Source: Boletus sp. NGJ (lineage: Eukaryota; Basidiomycota; Agaricomycetes; Boletales; Boletaceae). Taken from it: a DNA stretch of 64,000 nt. This document shows, one piece after another, positions 11,166-25,000 of this stretch. A program made the position numbers and the translations under genes. The DNA lies in assembly GCA_019096195.1 (NCBI GenBank), contig JAGTXK010000046.1, positions 18,761 through 82,760 on the forward strand, read 5' to 3'. The notes under the pieces are model-generated. The model did no database searches. It saw only the letters and a program-made list of their open reading frames with translations, and had not been told where the DNA came from. How positions within the stretch are numbered: the stretch's first letter is position 1; every line of letters starts with the position of its first letter.

Positions 11166-12560
11166 ATGAGTTACTTCAACTCCCCCTCTCAGACTTCCGC
11201 CCCAACCCATCAAAGTACCTTCAGGGAAATGGCCACAGCTTTAGAGGGGATTAGAGTTGATACTACACCAACTCCCACTCCATCTATCAAATTGCCAACC
11301 TCTGTATCCACCTCAATGAGAGGCATCCTCCAACCTCAGATCCCCCTGGGTCTCGTCCCCACCACACCCACCAACCCGCTGCTTCACCAAAGACACCCCA
11401 TCCCCACCATGGACCCCGTTGGTACATGGTTTGCTACGTTCAACACATGGCAAAAAATCTATGCCCGAGCAGGATCAGCGGCCGGCCCACCGCCACCACC
11501 ACTTGCTAGCCTCTTGTCATGGGCTATTCCCCCACAACCAATGCCACCTCAATGGCTGCTCCTGTCAATCCCATCATCCACCCCATCCCCTAGAACTCCC
11601 TGCATTCCAGCGCAAGGATTCCCTAGTACCTCTCTGAAACTGGGAAAATCTCTTGCTGCCAAACCAGAGTACTACAACAGTGATAAGGAAAATTTCATTT
11701 CATGGTGGAGAACCATGAAGCTATACCTGTCGGGTTTTGAAGCAACCCCACAGGACTATCAAAAAATCCTCATTGTCCTCTCATATCTTCACAGAAGCAA
11801 CCCTGCAGGACGATTTGGAGACCTCATAACAGCACAAGGAGCCATCCACATTCTCACCTTCACGAGCTTTGAGAAGAAGCTCAAGAAGAACTTCCAACCC
11901 GCCAATCTCAAATGGGTGGCACAGCAAAAGCTGATGGCCCTTAAGCAAGGCAAAGACATGGTAGAAGACTACTTCACCAAGCTGTACCACTTTGCAGAGG
12001 AAGCGGAGTTCAATATTGGGTTCAACAGACAAGTAATGGTAGATCTGGTGCAATGAGCTGTTCATTTGAACGTGGTCGAGTTCGTTGAGAGGAACCAGCC
12101 CCACCTCATCAAGTCCATGGACGTACACCTGTGGGAAAAGGCCCTGGTCAGAGCATCCAACATTCTGGCCGAAATCGTGGACCGCAAGCGGTCGGTCTAC
12201 GCGACAGGACCAACATATTCCCTGAGGTTTGTCCCTTGACCCAAATATGCTCTTCCCACCGGCTCCCCTCCTGCTATGGCTGCTCCTGTAGCCAGACCAC
12301 ACCCCAATACAACTGGAACATTCCCTGGATAGATAAAGCACATGCAGCTGGGATCTGCCACAAGTGCTTGAAACCATGGCCGTGTGCCGAACACCCACCT
12401 TGCCCTCACCCTCGACAGGCGAGAAGTATTGTGATCAACAGGCAAGAGATAGCCCTGGAGATGTTTTCTCAAATATATACCATGATGACGAACACTGAGG
12501 GTAGCCCCAATGAAAAATACTCCCCTGAAGTAGCAGAGGATTTATCTTTTCTCCCTGTAC
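11166..12560 (+). pseudogene. gag of element 1 (broken)
   Basis: The Pro/Ser-rich N-terminus is followed by a capsid-like region: SLAAKPEYYNSDKENF, WWRTMKLYLSGFE, QGKDMVEDYFTKLYHFAEEAEF. A stop falls at 12054-12056, and the nucleocapsid part continues out of frame with a CHKC...CAEH zinc-binding pattern near 12358. The intact homologue in element 2 (527 residues) shows where the lesions are. Gag would package the element RNA. Confidence 0.85.
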
Positions 12561-12597
12561 AGTAGACAACGGTTGACCTACTGTACCAAGTAATAAG

Positions 12598-15500
12598 TTG
12601 CAGGGCAATCGATTTTCTGTTCTGTGCAACAATGAGACTGGTGAAAAAGAGGTATGGATGAACCTCCCAAAAAAGCAAGTCACACCAGCATTGGAGGTTC
12701 TGGCAAGCCCCCAGATAACAAAAATCGCCAAACGTCCAAAAAACAAACAGAAAGTAATATTCCATCCGTCAGTAAAAAAGGATGATGGACCAAATGATGT
12801 GAGTACGATACCTCGCAAACACCCGAAAGAAAAGGAACCTGAACAAAAGGAAGGGACGTCCTCTCGTCCTTGGTTGAATGCATTAGACCCATGGTCTATG
12901 CATTGGATGAAGGCACAGGTGGAGCACCCTAAGGTCAAGCAGACCATCAGGCACCTAAAATCCATTGTCCACGAAACCAAGACGATTGAAGTGTCCTGGG
13001 ACCTCGTCCAGGAACTCCAAGAAATGACACCGGAGAATGCGTACTGGGTACTGCGCGACCTACAAAACCCCCCCTGCTTCAGAAAAGTGTCCCCATGTGC
13101 AACGAAAAGAAACTCCCTTGAAATCCCTGTAAAACTCAACATCTCAAGTGGAGAACAAGTTGAAGTCAAGGTACTCATTGACTCAGGATGCACAGGGTCA
13201 TCCATCCATGAAGACTTCATCACTGAAAAGGGGGTGCAAATGCACTCATTATCTCGAGCACTCACGGTGTACAATGCTGACGGCACCACCAATGCCAGAG
13301 GCAAAATTGAAAAGTTTGTCATCATTGAGCTACAGGTCCAAGACCACAAGGAGCAAATCGCCCTAGCAGTAACCAACCTGGGGCCCAATATGATCTTCCT
13401 TGGTCATGACTGGTTGAAGCTTCATAACCCAGCCATTGACTGGAAAACCAGAAGAATCTCCTTCCGATGCGGAAACGACCACACCACCACATCAGTAGAC
13501 AATGAAGACAATGAACTGGACAAGGACTTTGCCCCCTCACAGGGAGACCAGCTATTCCAACTAGATGCCGACGAGTACCTGTGAAACGTCGCCACAGAAG
13601 TAGCCATCAAGGACTATGTCCAAAAGAAAAAGAAGACCTTCAAGGAAGCGGCCCCTGAATACATCCATGAATTCAAGGATGTATTCGCAAAAGAAAGTTT
13701 CGACATGCTCCCACCAAGACGCCCTTGGGAACCATGTGATCGAACTCCTCCCTGGAAACCACAAGGTAGACTGTAAGATTTACCCTCTAAACCCAGAAGA
13801 ACAAAAAGAACTCGATGCATTCCTTGAGGAAAACCTCAAGTCCAGATGCATACGACCATCCAAATCCCCATTCGCCTCCGCATTCTTCTTTATCAAAGAG
13901 AAGGATGAATGCCTCCACCCCATGCAAGACTATCAAAAACTCAACATGGTAACTCACTGAAATTGATACCCCCTCCCCCTCATTGCCGAACTCATTGATA
14001 AACTGAAAGCGGCGAAATACTACACCAAGTTCGATGTGAGATGGGATTACAATAATGTGCGGATGGCAGAAGGTGACAAGTGGAAGGCAGTGTTCCAGAT
14101 GAATCACGGGCTCTTCAAATCTCTCGTGATGTTCTTCAGCCTTACCAACTCCCCAGCAACGTTCCAAACTACTGTATGATGAACGCGCTGTTCAAGGACC
14201 TGGTAGACCAAGGCGTAGTGGTAGTGTATATCAACAATATCATGATATTCACGAGAACCATCGAAGAGCACCATAAGGTAGTACGAGAAGTGCTACAAAT
14301 ATTAAGAGACACCCATCTCTACCTCAGACATGACAAGTGTGACTTTGAGGTCCAAGAGACCAAGTTCCTTGGCCTCATCATCGCACAAGATAAGGTGAAG
14401 ATGGATGCAAAAAAGGTCTCCACCATCACCGACTGGCCAGTTCCGACCTCCAAGAAAACACTCCGAGGCTTCTTAGGATTCCTCAACTTCTACTGATGCT
14501 TCGTCAAAAACTTCGCTATGATCACACGCCCCCTCAATGCACTCACATTGGTGAAGGAGTTTACTTGGTCCAAGGATTGCCAGAAGGCCTTTGAAGGCCT
14601 CAAAGCAACAATCACACGCACCCCTGCCCTCGCCATGCCAATGGACACTGACCCCTATAGGGTTGAAACCAACAGCTCAGGCATCGGCATAGGTGCTGTA
14701 CTCTCCCAGAAACACGATGGGCTTTGGCATCCTATTGCTTTCATTTCAAGGTCCCTGAACAACGCAGAACGCAACTACCATGCAGCCAACTTGGAGATGC
14801 TAGCCATTATCTACACCCTCAACGAATGGCACCAATACCTCCTCGATGCTGCACACCCCATGGAAATCCTCACCGACCACAAAAATCTCCAATTCTTCCA
14901 CCGCCCTCAGGACCTCTCCCGCCATCAAGCCCGGTGGCAGCAGATAATCCAGGAATATTCCCTGGTTATCACTCACTGCTCGGGTAAGACTAACCCTGCT
15001 GATCCTCTGTCCTGGAGGCCAGATTTTGAAAAGGGGGTGGAACTCAATAACACTGCCCAAACCCTCCTCCCGGATGCTCTTTTTTCTCCCCCCTTGTCAC
15101 CAGTGTCCATCAGCGCAGTCGCCCCACCTCCCACTATCTCGAGAATTACGAAGTTACAATACAAACTCAAGAAGTTCGCAAAAGAGGGCCTCACTAAAGA
15201 AAACACCAACTGGACAAAGAAAGACGGACTCATAATGTGGAAAGGACTCGTATACGTCCCAAATGATAAGAAACTACGAGAAGATATCATCATAGCAAAC
15301 CATGATCACCCGATTGCAGGGCACCCTGGCATGAAATGAACACACGACCTAATCATGAGCAAGTACTACTGGCCATCCCTTTGGAAGGACGTCAAAGGGT
15401 ACATCAAGGGCTGTAATGTCTGCCAGAAGGTGAAAGCCAAGACTACCTCACTCCACACCCCCCTCCATCCCAACGAAATCCCATCCTCGCCATGGGAAAT

Positions 15501-16640
15501 CATCTCCATTGACCTCATCGGCCCACTCCCCCAATCACAGGGAAAGAATGCAATACTGGTTGTCGTCGACCACTTTTCCAAGATGATACACCTCACACCA
15601 GTGATGAACACAATTCATCTCCTCCTTCATGAAAGACCTCTATACGCTCCTTGATATCAAGGCCAACCCGTCCACTGCATATCACCCCCAGATAGACAGA
15701 CAGACAGAATGGGTGAACTACGAAATCGAAAAATACTTACGGGTGTACGTGAACCATCACCAGACTGACTGGGCAGAGTGGCTTCCGCTTGCAGAGTTTG
15801 CACATAATTCATGTACAACAAGTGCCACTGGGGTATCCCCCTTCCTGCTCAATTATGGGCAACAACCCCTTATTCCAGACAAACAAGTCGAAGTACAGAA
15901 CAAGTCGGCCACAGAGTTCACAGAAAAGATGAAGAAACACCACGAAGCAGTCAAACACACATTGGAAAAGGCAGCCGCAACGATGAAAAAGAGCCACAAC
16001 AAGCAAGCTGCCCCATCGACGAACTACATGACTGGTCAACAAGTCCTTCTCGAGGGGACCAATATTCAAACAGACCGACCCACAAAAAAGTTCGATGACA
16101 AACACTACGGCCCTTTCGAGGTGAAACGCAAAATCGGAGAGGCATCGTACAAGTTGAACCTCCCCAAAACATGGCGTGGAATCCATCCAGTATTCCATGA
16201 GTCCCTACTCACCCCCTACCATGAAGGGACGGCCAAGTCACAAACAAAACCGAAACCACCACCACCAGTGATTGTCAGCCAAGAGGAGGAACACAAAGTA
16301 CAAGAGGTTGTCGATTCAAGGAAATGACAAGGAAAGATAAAGTATCTCGTCCATTGGAAGGGTTACCTGCATGAAGAATGAACTTGGGAACCAAAGAAAA
16401 ATGTTGCCAATGCTCCACGACTGGTAGAGAAGTTCCACACCACCAACCCTTCCGCCATACGATCCCTTGATGCAGCATGCAACTGCCCCCTCTACACACG
16501 CCAAACAACCCTCTCCAGCGATGCCACCTTCTGCTCCTATGCCACCTCGCTCAACCACCTCCCCAATCATCTTTTCGAAATCCCTTTACTTAACTCAGAA
16601 CCACTTCTCTCCGGCACACTAGTCAACCGGAAGTTCGACC
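12598..16640 (+). pseudogene. pol of element 1 (protease-RT-RNase H-integrase-chromodomain), broken
   Basis: The aspartic protease shows IDSGCTGSSIHEDF near 13177. Reverse transcriptase follows, but its active-site YIDD reads YINN at 14227-14238. RNase H (ETNSSGIGIGAVLSQ; the first catalytic Asp is Asn), the integrase zinc-binding region (ending CNVCQKVKA), the integrase core (ISIDLIGPLPQS) and a chromodomain-like tail (YLVHWKGYLHEE) come next. Stops occur after DEYL (13582), in the RT palm (about 13957 and 13963), after LNFY (14494), after PGMK (15337) and at the chromodomain, plus frame changes near 13730, 14050 and 14170 and a deletion in the integrase near 15625. Non-functional. Confidence 0.88.
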
Positions 16641-16656
16641 CTTAAAAAGGGGGTAA

Positions 16657-16954
16657 TGAAATGAACTTTCTCTCTTTCGAAGCTTCCAATAATCCTGAGG
16701 TTGATTGATGATTACATTAGTTAAAGAACATACCTGAACCGATGACTAAGTATGCATGTCATAGAACCATCCAGAACATTATGTCATCCATCTAGTATAT
16801 TCCATACCGGCCCTATAGTCAGTCCGTGCACTTCCCCCTCACGTATATAAAGTAGTACACCTTGTAGTAGATATGCATCTTTGGAATTATCCTTCTATAC
16901 TAGGAATATCATCTCTAGAGGTGACTCTTAGCTTTGTGGGTCTTTTTCCTTTCA
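16657..16954 (+). repeat. 3' LTR of element 1
   Basis: This 298-bp copy of the 9121-9418 LTR is preceded by the purine-rich AAAAAGGGGGTAA and followed by the ATTTC duplication. Confidence 0.93.
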
Positions 16955-18029
16955 ATTTCCTTCTTTTTTTGCTGATGCTTCCTTTGCATAGAATGCAGGA
17001 CTCCTCATGAGATGCTGCTGCCCCACTTTCATCATTGCCCATGCTGGACCATGGCTTATGATTATGGGTGGCATCATCACTAATAAGTGCATCGTCCAGT
17101 GACTCATAGATATTCTCTGGCTTCCTGTCCACTCTATGCATGACCACAACCAGTACCACCGAGTTGCGCACATCTTCTATGCTCTCAGAGAGTCAACCCA
17201 GCACCTAGAGTTGTGGTATAAAACCATCAAAGCTGTAACACATCCTGACATGTCGACTCGTCATATCCACCCTCAGTTCTGCCCAACTCCCAATACATAC
17301 TATTACAAGAACACCCTAGTCAAGTTTGCATATCAAACACTGCTCAAACGAAGCGATTCATGTGTAATGTATCATGCCAGTACCATCAAGAGCAAGCCAA
17401 AGGACATTGTCGTCAAGTTTGCCACTGGCGCCTCATATGGTAATGACGCACATGAGAAGATGGCATTGCTTGGATTCACACCAGAACTTTTTTACTGTGG
17501 ACCGATCAAGGTTACAGATGACATGCCGTTGTATGGCAAGCTACTTATGGTTGTGATGGGATATGTGGAGGGACTGATGCTCGAAGCTGCATTGCAACAA
17601 AGAAAAGTTCCCCCAAGATTTAAAGATGACCTCACCCAGGCATTTGAGGAGCTTCATGGTGCAGGTTATGTGTTTGGTGACCTTCGGGAGCCAAATGACA
17701 TTGTCACACCAGATCTAGAAGGGACATCCATGGTGCAACTGATCAACTTCAACTGGGCTGGAAAGGAAGGCAAAGCCAAGTACCCGATTTCAATTTCAAG
17801 CTCTATCAGCTGGCCAGAAGGGGTGAAAGGGCTGGGGCTCATTCTGAAGAAACATGACAATGCTATGTTGGCCATTTTAGCATCTCACTGCTCTCGATAT
17901 CAGCTTGCTGATCCCAAAGGGAAAAGAAAGGCCATTGACACTCTGTCTGGCCAATCTTCCTTCAAGAAGACTGCAGCAGGCGAAGAGGATAAGGAAGTTG
18001 ATGATCACAATCAGAGTCTGTACATATGA

Positions 18030-19033
18030 CTATTATAAGCTACAAAATTACAAAGTATACTAGCAGCAACAAGGTTCCGATAAGATGAATGCGTATAGTG
18101 GGTAGATGATAAATAAATAGCAAGCAAGCAAATCAATGATCATTAGATGTCAAGAATATACTTCCCCAAGTTCATATTAATTCACAGGATAAATCGAAGG
18201 CTAGTGTCCTGTAGAAATTACAGTATGTCGTCTTCAAACCACAAATGCATCCAAGAAAATATGCACAATGTAATGTTCACTCGACAATTTCTGCTGAAAA
18301 TGTGGCTGCACAATATCACGAAGAGATAACAGCCACTCCAAACAGCTCTCTGCACTAGTTTCCGGGTTGTGATGCGTAACGATTCCCCTGTGCGCACGCA
18401 ATACTTACTCAAAGACGCCAAGAACGCCTGATATCATATTGATTTAGATTAGCGATACTCGTGGACTACGAAGGTCCAGCCAGTGTAGCCACCCAATAGT
18501 ACTAACTCATCGCACCAACGGCTACCCTGCAGCGCCGGCTTGCATTACCTGTCACGAATCTACGAAAGCAGAGCACCAGTCCAAAGGAACCAAAACTCCG
18601 CAGTGAAACAAGTTACAAAATTGACTGATAAAGCTAGGGTCCCATTCCATTGGAGACCAATTCACATTCCCAATACTAAAATGCAGCATCATAGCAATCC
18701 TCTTGGACAGTACTTGCTTCCAAATTTACAATTATGCTAGGCTAGTGCGTCCATTTTTTTCTACTTGCGCAGCGGCATGCTAGGATAACGAGAGATGACA
18801 TAAACGAGGGAAAACAATAAAGGAAAAAAGTGCAAGAAGAGAAAAAGTCGAAATACAACGACTACGGATGCGAGAGCGCACGGCGAGTTATGATATATGA
18901 TAGGCGAGCAGAGTCGTCCGTGGGGTAAATGATGAATGAGGGGTGATGATGATGCCGAGCGACCAAAAAGAGCCAACAAACCAAGAGACGTGACGAGAGA
19001 GGCAAAATAAATTTGGTTCACGTCGAAAATGCT
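18030..19033. other. intergenic, convergent 3' ends
   Basis: This lies between the Crinkler pseudogene stop (+) and the chitin synthase stop (-). It holds AT-rich sequence and probably the chitin synthase 3' UTR. I recognise no gene or RNA. Confidence 0.4.
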
Positions 19034-22000
19034 TTACGACTGTGACAATATCTTGTCGATCGACTCGTTCAAAAAGTCTTTGCGTGACGTCAAGTCGGCT
19101 TTGGGGAATTTGGCCATGATCGCTTCACGTGCGGTCCTACGAGCGATCAGCGAAAGCGAACGTGAACGACCCAACAGACTCACTTCTTCGTCACCGTCAT
19201 CAAATCCTGCGTACTCAGATAATTCCTCAGCGCATTGAAGACATCCTCGTCTGTCGGATTCGGGTTCAAACTCGGCCCCGCGAAAGGATTTACAGACGTC
19301 GCCATTGAAAACGTCGACATCCGCGGGTCTCCACCAGGGGAGAGCATTCCAAACCCTCCCGTCTGCGACCCATGCCCAGTGAACATGTTCATGTTCATAC
19401 CCCCCATACCCATCATCGTCGTGCGCGGGTCCACCATCCCATACACGCTCCCCGAATGCTGATACCCGAGCGGTCCCATCATCCCACCATGCTCGGAACC
19501 CGCCGCACTTCCGGATCCAGGCGCAAACGGCACAAACGGCATGGGAGGCAGTCCAAATTGGGACATCGCCGGTTGACGGCCATCGTACATGGAACCTTGT
19601 CGAGAACCAGCATGACTATGATGTGAAGCCGTCCCTCGGAAATTGACTGTCGAGTTGTTCATCACGTTCGTGTCCCGGTAATAATCACCCCCGTTCGACG
19701 GGTGGGGCGAGCCTTGTCGGGATGGCGGGAACCGTGGTTGCGAACGCGCCTTACTGATCCCCGTCTCATCCGAGTGACGCGAAGCACCATCCCATGCTCC
19801 TGTTTCGTATTCTGCATAGGCGAATGTGAGCGATCACACACGCCAATACACACAAGCGACTCACCGCTAAATTTCTTGAGTGGGATCATCGACTCATCGA
19901 ACCGCTCGTCGTCATTCATAATCACCTTCTTACTCCCTCCATCACCAATCACGACACGTGTGTTCCCCCACGAGAAGTCGTCCATGCACCAGAAGGAATA
20001 GATCGGGAGGAAGAAACTGTACACCGGATATCTTATCTCAACAGTGTCAGTCATCCGAGTAAAAAGCAAGTTAACGAGAAATGACGCACGAGAGGAGATA
20101 GACGATCATCCAGCCCACGAGCATAAACTCTCGTTTGATGATGAAAATCAACGCCTACGGCATTGCGGTCAGCTCCTCCTCCCAGTTACATTACCGAATC
20201 GCGAACGTACCTGCAACCCATACGTCACACCCAACATGATAATCGAAATCAACGGCAACGAACTACTCCCAGTCGCAACCGCGACTATCAGATATGCAAG
20301 CTATGAACACAAACGTCAATACACCCCACCCTACCCATAAGCCCCACTCACATAAACAACGGTTGCCGGAAGAATCTACATTGACGTCAGTAACATCCTA
20401 CACAGAGAGAAAACACGTACAATCGTCCCCAACAAATCGATAAACACGAAAAACCGCATCGAGAAACAACAAAACCCGCACAACTCGGGCAGGATCACCA
20501 ACTCCAAAAGGTTATGCACCGTCGAATTGATCCACCGACGTCGTTGAGAGAACAAGACCCGCCACGACTCTGGCGCCATCGTATGCGCCACCGCATCGGG
20601 AATGAACTTTGTCTTATAGGTCGGGAAATGTTTCATGAGGAGCGTGGTGAGGAAACGGTCTTCACCGAGCGAGAAAAGATTCTTCTTGTGGAGCGTGTCG
20701 ACGTTGCACTCAGCGTATTCGTCGATGATCCGGTTGGAAATGATGATCGGGCGACCTTTGTCAGCCGTGCGGACACGATAGAGTGAGAAACACCCAGGCA
20801 GACAGGAAACGGAACCAAAGAGGGACTCAAACGCCTTGGAAAGGTGATGAGAAATGTAGTACTCGTATACCTGAATCATCGTCCACCACGAGCCTTCTTC
20901 GTTAGTTAGCTTTGTTTCACCACAGATACCGATGATGCTTGAATCGTCCGCAGCCGACGCGACCAACCGATTGAGCGACTCAGGTGTGACCGTCTGTAGT
21001 GCCCGTCAGTCTCCTGTCACCGCATCCAGAATGAAACCACGAACAGTATCCGCATCAACCGTAAAGATGTACTCGTAAAACGCCGGATCAATCCCGATCA
21101 CGTTCCGCATCTGATGGAAAATTTCGAGTTCCAGTGGGGACATGGGTGCATCAAAGTGCACGCGATTGAGATAATGCATGAGCAGAATCTGGCTATCTCG
21201 TTTGCCGCGATTGCCAGGCTTGGACCGCTCCGTGGGCTTGCCAACTTTGACGACGACCATATAACTGCAGTAACGCACCCCAATGTCAACACCCACACGT
21301 ACACACCGACGATAAATGCGCAACTCACGGAACGACGTGCCCCTCGAACTCATACAACCCTGAGTAGACTTTTCCATAATTAATCTGTCTCGAGCCCTCG
21401 CCGATCGATCGAAACATCAAGGGTTCGGGATCAACCTTCGGATCAATACCCAATATATCCAAGACGATCCTCGGCGTTGTCCGGTCGTTCCCGCTCCCAA
21501 TGATATTGCCGTCACAGATGATGAAGAGCAACTTGCGCTTGTCGTCGTAGTGGAGCGCCGCGAGCGAGTCAATCGTTCGTCGGAGGGAGTCTTCGCCTTC
21601 GGTGTAACACGGGATCTGGCATAGAATAAATTTGTCGAGCATTTCAGGCGAGCGTTTGCCGGTCAGCTGGAGCGCAGAAAGGACTAGCGTGAAGGTGAGC
21701 ATCCAATCCATGCAGACACACGCATGCAAGACTCACACTTGAGTGCGATCGACGCGCATAGGATCCCGGTGAAGACGAGCAGAAGATAACTCTGTACCGT
21801 ACAACGTGGCGTCTGCCGAAAATCGACCTCTCCCAGGTAAAACATATTCTTGATACAGTTCACGTTCTCCGCCGCCGTCTGCGCGTTCAGGCCTGCGATG
21901 ACACTGTTCAGGTTCTTGGAGATGTCTTGCCCAGCTTGTTGCTTGAACACGTTGGTGATGCCCGTGTCTAGGAACTGATAGGGAGTTGTGGCGCCCTCGT

Positions 22001-25000
22001 TGATCGTGATGGTGTTGACGTAGTCCGTCAGGTCATACACGCCATTGTCCCAGATGGCCCAAATTCTGTCGAGTACACGGTCAGCTAAAACACGACGACA
22101 AGACCGCGCTAACGCCTACCTCTGAATGTTTGAATCCATTGCCTGCGCATAAACCGTACTAGAATCCCACACTAACGCCCCTTTCCGAAACTCCTTGATC
22201 TTCGGCAAAAATGTCGATGTGTACCAGTTTGTATTGTCCAACACCGTGCCCTGCGTCGGCTGCGTCCCTCCGGACTTGTGAATTGCGTTCGGCACGCTCG
22301 CCGTAAAATTCTTCGCGGTAAGTTGCAATGACCCTTGGGAGACCAAACCCGGGCAGGCGATCGTAAGGGGTGGTGGGAAGTATCCGGTCAGATCCTGTCC
22401 TGCAAGGACATCAAGGTCTGCAACCGAGTTGGATACGATGCCAACAATATCGCTGTGGTCGCCGTGGATAAAGTTGGAGAGGTCATACACCCACCCTTGC
22501 ACCGATACCCACCAATCCGTTGTCCCGGTGTGTTGCGACACCTCGTTCGAGTTCCAGACTTTGTCGTACTCGGGACAGAGAAGCCGACCGAACTCGACAA
22601 TGTAAAAGATGACAACCGAGTTGAAGATGAGGATTAAGAAGCATATGGTCACTTTCTCCCGCCAGGCGAGGCGGACATCCGGGCGTTTCATCCTTCCAAT
22701 ATAATGCAGCACGAACGATGGGATCAAGCCAGTTAATAGCCAGACGAAAAAGAGCCACCATCGTCGCGCCCTGCTCGTGGGTATTTCTTCGACAGCGGTA
22801 GGTGCGGTATTGGCGGCTATCATAGCTTCCTTGGATGGGTAAGGAGGCGATCCACCAGGGCTGCTTCCTTTCTTGTCCCATTCTGATCCCCAACCATCAT
22901 CGGGGTCAGTGTACGCCAGCCCACCGGCGTTTGGCGAGGGCAAGCCACTGACGCCATACGGAATGGGTTGATTCGGAACCTGGTATTTCGACCCACGGCT
23001 GCCCACGCGAGCGATGAGTAAATTGTCACGACTCTCGTTATCGAGAATGTCCTGGCCATGTGTGTCGGTGTGGGTATACTCCGTTGCATCGTCTCCAATT
23101 GCGCTTTCATCGTCTTCGACGGCCTCCGGAGCCAACCGCTTCTGTTCCTTCTCAGCCGCACGAACGCCGTCCTCGACCGTCTTCCATGCGTTATATGATA
23201 ACCAGATCGAACGGTGACCGGCCACGTAATCAACACCCTCTTTCCACCCGTTCGAAGCTGCGCATTGCCGAATACGCTGCGCATCTGAACCACGCATGGT
23301 CGGTACATACCGTTCGCAGAAAGCACTCTGCTCCAAGTCGGCGATAAATTCCACATTGCGACGCGCTACAATTTCAGGGATGAGAAGAGACTTTATCTGA
23401 GCTTTGACACGACGTTTGTCAAAGGAGTTAGGCGAGTTGGAATCGTTAGGACGGATACAGGAGATGGTCCAAAGACGCGTCCGGTCAAAGGAGGCGAAAA
23501 TCTCGGAGAGCGCATAGTTGAGTTGCGTTGAGACAGTGTATATCTTGGCGAGGTCCAGAGGTGGATGCTCCTCGTTTGGTAGGGGTGCAGAGCCATCTGG
23601 CGAGGCGATACGTGTTGGCTGACGAAGTGGACGCGATGAGACCTGCGCCTGAACAATGGAGGTTTCATCCTTTGAGTGCTTCTCAACAGCAAGCGAAGGA
23701 CCCGATAGCAGCTTCGCTACGAAAGCATCCGAGGAGTTTCGGAGCAGCGACACAAATGCCGAGTCAAGGATATCAGAGTCCTTCTCGATGAAGGACGAAA
23801 TGTCATAGGAACAACTCCCTGCGTAGTGGTTGATACCGAATAGGTTCCTGTCGCTCTCCCCGCCTTGACTGGGGCTTGCCACAAACGACGCATGAACACC
23901 ATATTTGGACACGAGATCCTGATGGAGTTCTTCTGCCTTCTTGTCGCCCGCCTTTCCCGATTTGTACGATGAGCATGCTTTGCTCAAAATGCCAAGCATA
24001 CCGGTGGGCTTCCGTGTCGCACGCTCGCTCAGTTGAGCACCACGAAGCAGCTCGATGCAAGCCGAATTGTCCACGGTGGCGATGGCTGGAAGGGATATCC
24101 CATCACCAACCATGTGACTGTTATAGCCAACGCCGTCCTCGAATGTATTGCGCAAGACGTAAGACTGGACGAACTCGTCCGCGAAGTTGATACAAAACTC
24201 ATCAAACTTGTTTTGGCCGAGGGCGGAAATGAGGGGTGCTGTCCCCGTGAACATCATCGAGCCGGTGCCCGTGGGACCGCGAGTCTGGAAACCAGGAGAG
24301 TCGAAGAGGATCAGCTGGGTTGTGGGAAGAGCATCACGGTTTGCAGGGGCAATCTTGTGATTCGCCGTTTCGACGACATAAGCAAAAAGAATGGCGTAGA
24401 GATCGCGCATGAGTGAATCACGTTGGGTCGCACTCTGCTCGACGCTGAGAAGGACGGTATAGAGTTCCTTGCGAACATAATTGGACTTGTTCGTCAACGT
24501 CTGCGCAAGGTCGTCTGGCGCGACACCAAGGAGGCGTGCGACATGCTCGAGGACGGGAAAGTTCGCGACGGACGCGGAAACATCCTTGGCATCGGCCTCT
24601 GTGAACTGAATGTTGCTCAAAAGGAGGATAGCAACGAGGGTGGTGAAAATAGACGAGAGATGCTTCGGCTTGAAACCGAGTGTACGCATAGCAACACGCA
24701 CGTCCTCCATGGCGATAGCATCATCACTGAAGGGCCCGTTGGGCAGGCGGTAGCAGCCCGAGGAGGCCAAGAGAGCATACTCGGAGGGGTCCTCAATGTT
24801 AAAGTAGTCACGTTCCTGTGGCGCTGCACCAGATAAGAATTGGTAAAAGATATGAAATGTGCGTTCCTCGTGGGCGAGACGCGTGAGTCTGGATTTGTCC
24901 AGCGCAAAGGCGAGTACTTTGGCGGATTCGACGCGGCCACGATCGTTGAAATGAAGTTCGAGATAACGACTATGCCGTGATGCATTTGGATTTGAGACGG

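Larger units (their letters stand above)
9121..16954 (+). mobile_element. Ty3/gypsy chromovirus-type LTR retrotransposon, full-length but degenerate (element 1)
   Basis: The element is 7,834 bp with 298-bp LTRs and a perfect ATTTC duplication at 9116-9120 and 16955-16959. Order is LTR, self-priming site, gag, protease, reverse transcriptase, RNase H, integrase, chromodomain-like tail, a polypurine run (AAAAAGGGGG) before 16657, LTR. My hand count finds about 19 differences between the two LTRs over 298 bp, about 16 of them transitions and many at CpG, so the insertion is not recent. Several stops and a mutated RT active site make it non-autonomous. It carries a nested solo LTR at 9809-10908 and lies within a ~65-nt intron of the Crinkler pseudogene. 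Confidence 0.93.
7327..18029 (+). pseudogene. Crinkler (CRN)-kinase family gene, disrupted by LTR elements
   Basis: Host sequence lies at 7327-8695, 9054-9120 and 16955-18029. Two Crinkler N-terminal (ubiquitin-like) domains are visible: FPVKI...TVGALKKII...EADKLQLY at 7370-7500, and LNCIVLGNDP...SLPKDG at 7750-7925. A linker (PAIQLFNPAFTYFF, KNEFGDGGSDPS) and a protein-kinase-like domain (VFGDLREPND in the catalytic loop) follow up to the stop at 18029. Such genes are multi-copy in basidiomycetes and are proposed to act in conflict or effector functions. The gene is dead. Stops interrupt it near 7354 (TAG), 7926 (TAA) and about 17099 (TGA). The DFG-like site reads NFN. A solo LTR (GCTGC duplication) splits the linker coding sequence and a full retrotransposon (ATTTC duplication) sits in the following intron. 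Confidence 0.8.

Noticed and set aside
12040-12620. Programmed frameshift between gag and pol
   Set aside because: The frame offset between gag and pol differs between elements 1 and 2, so it more likely reflects indels than conserved recoding.
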